A stretch of 36,415 bases of DNA from a bacterium (lineage in GTDB: Bacteria; Patescibacteriota; Saccharimonadia; Saccharimonadales; UBA4665), in the NCBI GenBank assembly GCA_021811625.1, contig JAJZNU010000010.1, positions 1-36,415 of the forward strand. Direction: 5' to 3'. The stretch's first letter is position 1. Each line of letters starts with the position of its first letter. Shown here piece after piece: positions 32,476 through 36,415 of this stretch. Below the pieces are notes generated by a model, which saw nothing but the letters and a program-made list of their open reading frames with translations, was not told the origin of the DNA and did not search any database. The position numbers and the translations under genes were made by a program.

Positions 32476-33066
32476 TTACGATGTTTTTAGCAGGTCTGGC
32501 AATGGATCAGCGAATCTTACTTCTCGAATATCTGCCACTGTGTCTTTTTTTCTGAGATGGGGGTATTGTCGGCGATAAGCGGCCATGACATCACCAAAAA
32601 CAGCTTTATCCCAAGGAAGACCTAACGTGGAGGCCAATGATTTAACGTGTTCCTCGCCAGTGCCTTCAATCTCGATATAGGGGTTGAGCCATGGCCAGAT
32701 ATCAATGACGATTTCTCCGCCATCTAAATCCCAAGTCTCGCGTTTTGATTCTTGAAATGATTTATGGGCTAAGCCGGCTGCGGAGAATAGGGCAACCGTT
32801 TCATCGAAGTCGTTTACAATAATTTGATGCTCTTTTGCTCCATTAATAGAGAGTGAGTCAAACTTTTTATAGGTTATTGTCACTCTATCGCCTTCGTCGC
32901 GGACTCGCACATAGGCGTTTTGTTCGATGAGCCCGGGTGTGTCTATGATTACCCGTCGCATTAGTCGCATCGGGACCTTGAGATGTGCTCCGACGGCGCG
33001 TAGTTTACCACGAATGTCATCGATATTTATATCTACGAACTTTACCTCATACTCTGTTCTCATCAT
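32476..33066 (-). CDS. CYTH-domain triphosphate tunnel enzyme (class IV adenylate cyclase/thiamine triphosphatase type)
   Basis: I place the start at ATG 33066 (or 33063): TGCTATACT lies 4 bases upstream and the family motif follows at once. The product of about 196 residues opens with the diagnostic ExExK (MRTEYEVKFVDI). Further basic and acidic tunnel residues are in YVRVRDEGDRVTITYKKF, KRETWDLDGGEIVIDIWPW and YIEIEGTGEE. CYTH enzymes act on triphosphates: adenylate cyclase, thiamine triphosphatase or tripolyphosphatase. The product here is undetermined. It is divergent from the MazG-like gene, and both handle nucleoside or other triphosphates. Confidence 0.9.
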   Translation of the reverse strand: MMRTEYEVKFVDINIDDIRGKLRAVGAHLKVPMRLMRRVIIDTPGLIEQNAYVRVRDEGDRVTITYKKFDSLSINGAKEHQIIVNDFDETVALFSAAGLAHKSFQESKRETWDLDGGEIVIDIWPWLNPYIEIEGTGEEHVKSLASTLGLPWDKAVFGDVMAAYRRQYPHLRKKDTVADIREVRFADPLPDLLKTS

Positions 33067-33070
33067 TGGA

Positions 33071-33079
33071 AGTATAGCA
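33071..33079 (-). promoter_or_regulatory. Extended -10 promoter of the CYTH gene
   Basis: Minus strand TGCTATACT, with the hexamer at 33076-33071, ends 4 bases before the ATG at 33066. A transcript would begin at or just inside the first codons, implying leaderless initiation at 33066 or 33063. Confidence 0.55.
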
Positions 33080-33197
33080 AAATCTAGTTTCAGGGTGATA
33101 AGTCGGATCAAAGTTTGTCGGGTGAAGACAGACTAAACCAATAGTTTGCCCGATGGGATGTTTAACCGCGAGTCACTATATAACCCTGGCTGTCGTC

Positions 33198-33206
33198 TGC
33201 TACAAT
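33198..33206 (+). promoter_or_regulatory. Extended -10 promoter of the MazG/DUF2075 cassette
   Basis: TGCTACAAT (33198-33206) ends 7 bases before ATG 33214. The upstream ATG at 33205 overlaps the -10 box itself and cannot be the start if this promoter is real. No Shine-Dalgarno is present, so initiation is likely leaderless. Confidence 0.55.
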
Positions 33207-33213
33207 GATCTCG

Positions 33214-33582
33214 ATGAAGCAAGCCGATGCCACACTTACCGACCTCCAGGCTGATATCCGAAAGTTTATTGACGACCGAGACTGGGATCAATTCCACAAT
33301 CCTAAGGATTTATCTATTTCATTGTCGCTCGAAGCTGCCGAAGTTTTAGAGCATTTCCAGTGGAAGGATCTCCAGGAAATGAATCATTACGCGAAGGAAA
33401 ATAAAAATGAGGTTGGCGAAGAGCTTGCCGACGTGTTGTACTGGGTGCTTTTGCTGGCCAACAAATTAGATATAGACCTTGTCGAGGCTTTTAAACTTAA
33501 AATGCGGAAAAACGAAAATAAGTACCCTATCGCTAAAGCCAAGGGGTCACATAAAAAGTATAACGAGCTAGGTGACGAATGA
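33214..33582 (+). CDS. MazG-like nucleotide pyrophosphohydrolase
   Basis: The 122-residue protein is an all-alpha NTP pyrophosphatase of the MazG-like/RS21-C6 class. ISLSLEAAEVLEHFQWK holds the metal-binding ExxE-type helix, and VGEELADVLYWVLLLANKL the second EExxD helix. Such enzymes hydrolyse (d)NTPs to monophosphates, removing damaged or excess nucleotides. I start at ATG 33214 because of the promoter just upstream. The stop overlaps the next ATG (ATGA) with the nuclease-helicase gene at 33579, so the two are tightly coupled. Single-domain MazG proteins next to a DUF2075 helicase suggest a joint function rather than housekeeping. Confidence 0.92.
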   Translation: MKQADATLTDLQADIRKFIDDRDWDQFHNPKDLSISLSLEAAEVLEHFQWKDLQEMNHYAKENKNEVGEELADVLYWVLLLANKLDIDLVEAFKLKMRKNENKYPIAKAKGSHKKYNELGDE

Positions 33583-35438
33583 TTGTCTACGCAGCCACTA
33601 AGAAGCAATTCCAAGATGACGTCATGACTAACGACATCGCCGGTATTGTCGCCGCTAAGTTGAAAGAAAAAACGGCCCACCGAACCGGCCATTCCGAGTT
33701 TGAGTCATGGCAGAATTCTCTCCAGTATATGGACAGAATACTTAGTGACGTTACCATACCGCTCGATTCCGGGGTGGCAATAGAATACCATATCCCCCAG
33801 TCTGCAAAGCGCATCGACTTTATCCTCACCGGTAAGGACAAAATGCGGCAAGACAGCGTCATTCTAGTGGAGCTGAAACAGTGGCAAACTGCCGAGATGA
33901 CCGACAAAGACGGTGTCGTACGTACGAGGTTTAAGCATGGTGAAGCCGAAACCTCTCACCCTTCATACCAAGCATGGTCTTACAAATGTCTTCTCGAAGA
34001 CTATAACCAAACGATCCAGGAAGACGATATCCACCTGCACCCTTGCGCGTATTTACATAACTATGAACCGGACGGGGCTATCACGAATGATTTTTATGCC
34101 GCGTATACCTCCCAGGCGCCAGTTTTCTTAAAAGAAGATGCCCTTAAGCTACGGGAATTCATCAAATCATACGTTAAATACGGCGATAGCGATGGACTGA
34201 TGTATCGGATCGACCACGGCAAGATTAGGCCTTCAAAGAATTTAGCTGATCAGTTGGCGTCGATGCTGAATAAGAGCCAAGAGTTCGTTATGATTGATGA
34301 TCAAAAAGTGGCTTACGAGACTGCTCTAAAGCTAGCCCTAAACTCATCTACAAAAACTAAGAATGTCATGATCATTGAAGGAGGTCCCGGGACCGGAAAA
34401 TCGGTTCTCGCGATCAATCTTTTAGTCGAGCTGACTAACCGAGACATGGTCGCTCGTTACGTCACCAGAAACTCAGCACCTAGAGAAGTGTATAAAGCTA
34501 AACTAACCGGATCGCTCACCAGGTCACGGATAGATAATATGTTTAGTGGTTCGGGTACGTTCCATGCTGCACAGGAGGATGAATTCGATGTCCTACTAGT
34601 CGATGAGGCCCATCGTCTCAATGAGAAGTCCGGACTTTTTAGCCATCTGGGAGAAAATCAAGTAAAAGAAATTATTAAGGCTAGCAAACTAAGCGTGTTC
34701 TTCATCGACGAAGATCAACGGGTCACCCTCAAAGATATTGGCACAAAAGATGAAATCAGATTCTGGGCAAAGAACGCCGGTACGGATGTCACTACGATGG
34801 TTCTTGAATCTCAATTTCGCTGCAACGGCTCGGATGGCTATCTTGCCTGGCTCGATAATACCCTGCAGATACGAGAAACAGCTAACCCCGCGCTTGATGG
34901 CGGAGATTATGACTTTCGGGTGATAGATGACCCCGGGCAGCTTCACGATCTCATTAAGGAAAAGAATCAAGAGAAAAATAAGGCACGGTTAGTGGCGGGC
35001 TATTGTTGGAAATGGATTAGCAAACGGGAACCGGAGCTTAAAGATATCAAAATTGGGAGCTACGAAGCTACATGGAATTTAGACACCGATGGACAAGCAT
35101 GGATTATTCAACCCAACTCCGTTAGCGAAGTGGGGTGTATACACACCTGCCAAGGCTTGGAAGTAGATTATGTCGGTGTCATTATCGGGCCCGATCTTGT
35201 TGTTCGTGATGGAGAGATTGTTACCGTACCCTCGGCTCGGGCCAGTACCGATAAATCGATCCAAGGCTGGAAGAAACAAATTATCCAAAATCCTGAAGCT
35301 ACTACGGCTCTGCTCGACGCCATCATAAAGAATACTTATAGGACCCTAATGACTCGAGGACAAAAAGGCTGTTACATTTTTTGTACAGATCCTGAGACCC
35401 AGGCCTATTTCCGGATGAAGCTAGGTATCAAACAATAG
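33579..35438 (+). CDS. PD-(D/E)XK nuclease fused to SF1-type helicase (DUF2075 class)
   Basis: The 619-residue protein has an N-terminal nuclease-like domain with D80 in KRIDFIL and E98-x-K100 in ILVELKQW, matching the PD-(D/E)XK core, then a helicase: Walker A GGPGTGKS (268-275), Walker B LLVDEAHRL (339-347), motif III FFIDEDQRV (374-382), arginine finger region ESQFRCN (410-416), HTCQGLEVDYVGV (522-534) as motif V, and YRTLMTRGQKGCYIF (587-601) as motif VI. This is the DUF2075 class. Its start overlaps the MazG-like stop, so the pair is one unit. A DNA- or RNA-processing defence or quality-control complex is an inference. The protein appears full length with all motors intact. Confidence 0.9.
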   Translation: MIVYAATKKQFQDDVMTNDIAGIVAAKLKEKTAHRTGHSEFESWQNSLQYMDRILSDVTIPLDSGVAIEYHIPQSAKRIDFILTGKDKMRQDSVILVELKQWQTAEMTDKDGVVRTRFKHGEAETSHPSYQAWSYKCLLEDYNQTIQEDDIHLHPCAYLHNYEPDGAITNDFYAAYTSQAPVFLKEDALKLREFIKSYVKYGDSDGLMYRIDHGKIRPSKNLADQLASMLNKSQEFVMIDDQKVAYETALKLALNSSTKTKNVMIIEGGPGTGKSVLAINLLVELTNRDMVARYVTRNSAPREVYKAKLTGSLTRSRIDNMFSGSGTFHAAQEDEFDVLLVDEAHRLNEKSGLFSHLGENQVKEIIKASKLSVFFIDEDQRVTLKDIGTKDEIRFWAKNAGTDVTTMVLESQFRCNGSDGYLAWLDNTLQIRETANPALDGGDYDFRVIDDPGQLHDLIKEKNQEKNKARLVAGYCWKWISKREPELKDIKIGSYEATWNLDTDGQAWIIQPNSVSEVGCIHTCQGLEVDYVGVIIGPDLVVRDGEIVTVPSARASTDKSIQGWKKQIIQNPEATTALLDAIIKNTYRTLMTRGQKGCYIFCTDPETQAYFRMKLGIKQ

Positions 35439-35583
35439 TTGGTGTGTACTACTATCATCGAGAAACCATGGTGCAATGAACCGCATTTCACCGCTTGATC
35501 TTGACCTACTATTTGCATAAATCTAATTTTAATCCGTAAATATAAAAAGGTAGATAAAAAGTGCTATGACGGGATACGAGTAA

Positions 35584-35736
35584 GGTGGAAACGAGTTTAA
35601 GGTAGAAGCTAAAACTGCATTTATTGCCGAAATGGTAGGCCGCTAGGCTGCTGTTACAATTCGCTCAATATTCCTTCCTCATGTTGAAGCAGACCTAATC
35701 ACCAAGGAGCAGCCTGGCTGCTATCGCGGACGCTGA
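35584..35736 (+). pseudogene. Possible upstream remnant in a different frame
   Basis: One plus-strand frame reads FKVEAKTAFIAEMVGR, a TAG at 35644-35646, then AAVTIRSIFLPHVEADLITKEQ, and loses sense near 35712, where the next frame (35714 onward) takes over in a coding-like way. An in-frame stop and a +1 shift would explain this as a decayed 5' end of the following gene. It could also be chance. Confidence 0.3.
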
Positions 35737-36244
35737 ACAAGCCGGCTCCAAAACAAAGTTTAAGACCGAACGTGAAGCAGAGTTACATAATGACCCCTAT
35801 AGCGAAAGTGCCGGGGTGGTGGCCATTATAAACGAAAGGGCTAACAAACAAATCGAGCGGCAGATAGACGCTCGTCAAACGCCGCGAGATCTTAACGGGC
35901 CATTATTTACCGAAATACGGAATGGTGACGGGACGGATTCTCTTTATGAAATGGTATTGCCTATCGGAGGGGACGTAGCGTCAACAAACGAGGAAGACCC
36001 TTGGTCATCCGCTGAACCAGAATTCCAAATGATTTTCTTAACAGGTACCGCCTCTGCTCGAGATTGGTTTGTCTATGAAGATGGCGGACCCCGGATGACC
36101 GTGTACTGTCACGCTTGTGAGGTAATGCGTGTTACGGACTCGGGCGGTAGATGTGTGGCAGAACCCCGAATATACCCCGCAAGGTCAAAAAGCGGTACTG
36201 GGCCATCACCCTATAGATTTCTAGGTGAACGGCACCGCAGGTAA
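35714..36244 (+). CDS. Unknown protein with uncertain start, possibly 5'-truncated
   Basis: The safe minimum is GTG 35816 (142 residues), but coding-like sequence continues upstream in frame (LAAIADAEQAGSKTKF...HNDPYSES) back to a TAA at 35696. A strong AAGGAG at 35704-35709 sits 4 bases before CTG 35714, so a rare CTG start is possible; otherwise the gene has lost its 5' part by frameshift (see 35584-35736). The product is hydrophilic, with a central beta-rich stretch (EFQMIFLTGTASARDWFVYE) and a CHAC motif (VYCHACEVMR). Family unknown. About 275 bases before it hold no intact gene. Confidence 0.5.
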   Translation: MAAIADAEQAGSKTKFKTEREAELHNDPYSESAGVVAIINERANKQIERQIDARQTPRDLNGPLFTEIRNGDGTDSLYEMVLPIGGDVASTNEEDPWSSAEPEFQMIFLTGTASARDWFVYEDGGPRMTVYCHACEVMRVTDSGGRCVAEPRIYPARSKSGTGPSPYRFLGERHRR

Positions 36245-36371
36245 AAGACTGATCATACCGGGGAGTGACCAACGAGCTCTTCAGTAGTCAGAAACCATGT
36301 TGCCAAATAGCCCCAATGACCAGATAATATCCCTGTAGACTTTCCAAAAACAAAAAACAGGAGAAACAAAT

Positions 36372-36415
36372 ATGAACAAGAAACCAAACTTCGGCACTAT
36401 TTTCCGTATACGGGA
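36372..36415 (+). CDS. Start of a gene running off the right edge
   Basis: ATG 36372 follows a good ribosome site (ACAGGAGAAACAAAT). The first 14 residues are MNKKPNFGTIFRIR, basic, with no stop before the window ends. Nothing can be said about the family. Confidence 0.5.
   Translation, partial: MNKKPNFGTIFRIR

Noticed and set aside
1-36415. CRISPR arrays, insertion sequences, integrases or phage genes
   Set aside because: No regularly spaced repeats, transposase or integrase motifs, or phage structural genes were seen in any of the frames.

Overview
The window is about 36 kb of gene-dense bacterial DNA of moderate G+C. It carries no rRNA, tRNA, insertion sequence or CRISPR array that I can recognise, so the organism can only be inferred. 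The gene mix suggests a Candidatus Saccharibacteria-like member of the Candidate Phyla Radiation (Patescibacteria). The evidence is many small lineage-specific membrane proteins, short operons, an exosortase with a single adjacent substrate, a DUF5671-like membrane protein, KGG/DUF6496 small basic proteins, a TauE/DUF1634 pair, and several genes whose -10 box lies only 4-10 bases before the start codon, which implies leaderless or nearly leaderless mRNAs. The standard genetic code fits: TGG reads as Trp, and TGA ends genes.

Layout, left: 1-7.5 kb lies mostly on the minus strand. It holds a partial gene, two small envelope proteins, an AlkA-type DNA glycosylase, a divergent DUF218 protein, an exosortase overlapping the gene of its likely PEFG-type sorted substrate, two unknown genes separated by a strongly structured intergenic element, and a CPBP protease with a small membrane partner. 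From 7.6 to 9.4 kb are three plus-strand unknown genes with a double-hairpin element between them. From 9.4 to 13.7 kb is an envelope block: a lectin (ricin-type) + CHAP hydrolase, a GT39-type membrane glycosyltransferase, a GT2 polyprenyl-phosphate glycosyltransferase and a GtrA protein. The last three form a plausible make-flip-transfer route for lipid-linked sugars.

Middle: 15-18.2 kb is a divalent-metal ABC importer (binding protein, ATPase, permease) divergent from a Fur-family regulator, with a clear operator-like inverted repeat between them. A 2H phosphoesterase, an ABC-2 exporter pair, a Crp/Fnr regulator and a DJ-1/PfpI protein follow. From 22.6 to 23.3 kb is a cluster of tiny basic proteins separated by perfect hairpins. 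A DEAD-box helicase with an arginine/glycine-rich N-terminus and a long 5' UTR, and a YdjM-like membrane hydrolase, come next.

Right: 26.8-36.4 kb looks more accessory. It contains a tandem-repeat protein, a ParB-like/BldC-like fusion regulator, a TauE/SafE exporter with DUF1634, a CYTH-domain phosphohydrolase, and a two-gene cassette of MazG-like nucleotide pyrophosphohydrolase plus a PD-(D/E)XK nuclease-SF1 helicase (DUF2075 class). That cassette, with an ATGA overlap and an extended -10 promoter, is the best candidate here for a defence or nucleic-acid quality-control system. The window ends with an apparently decayed gene and the start of another gene.
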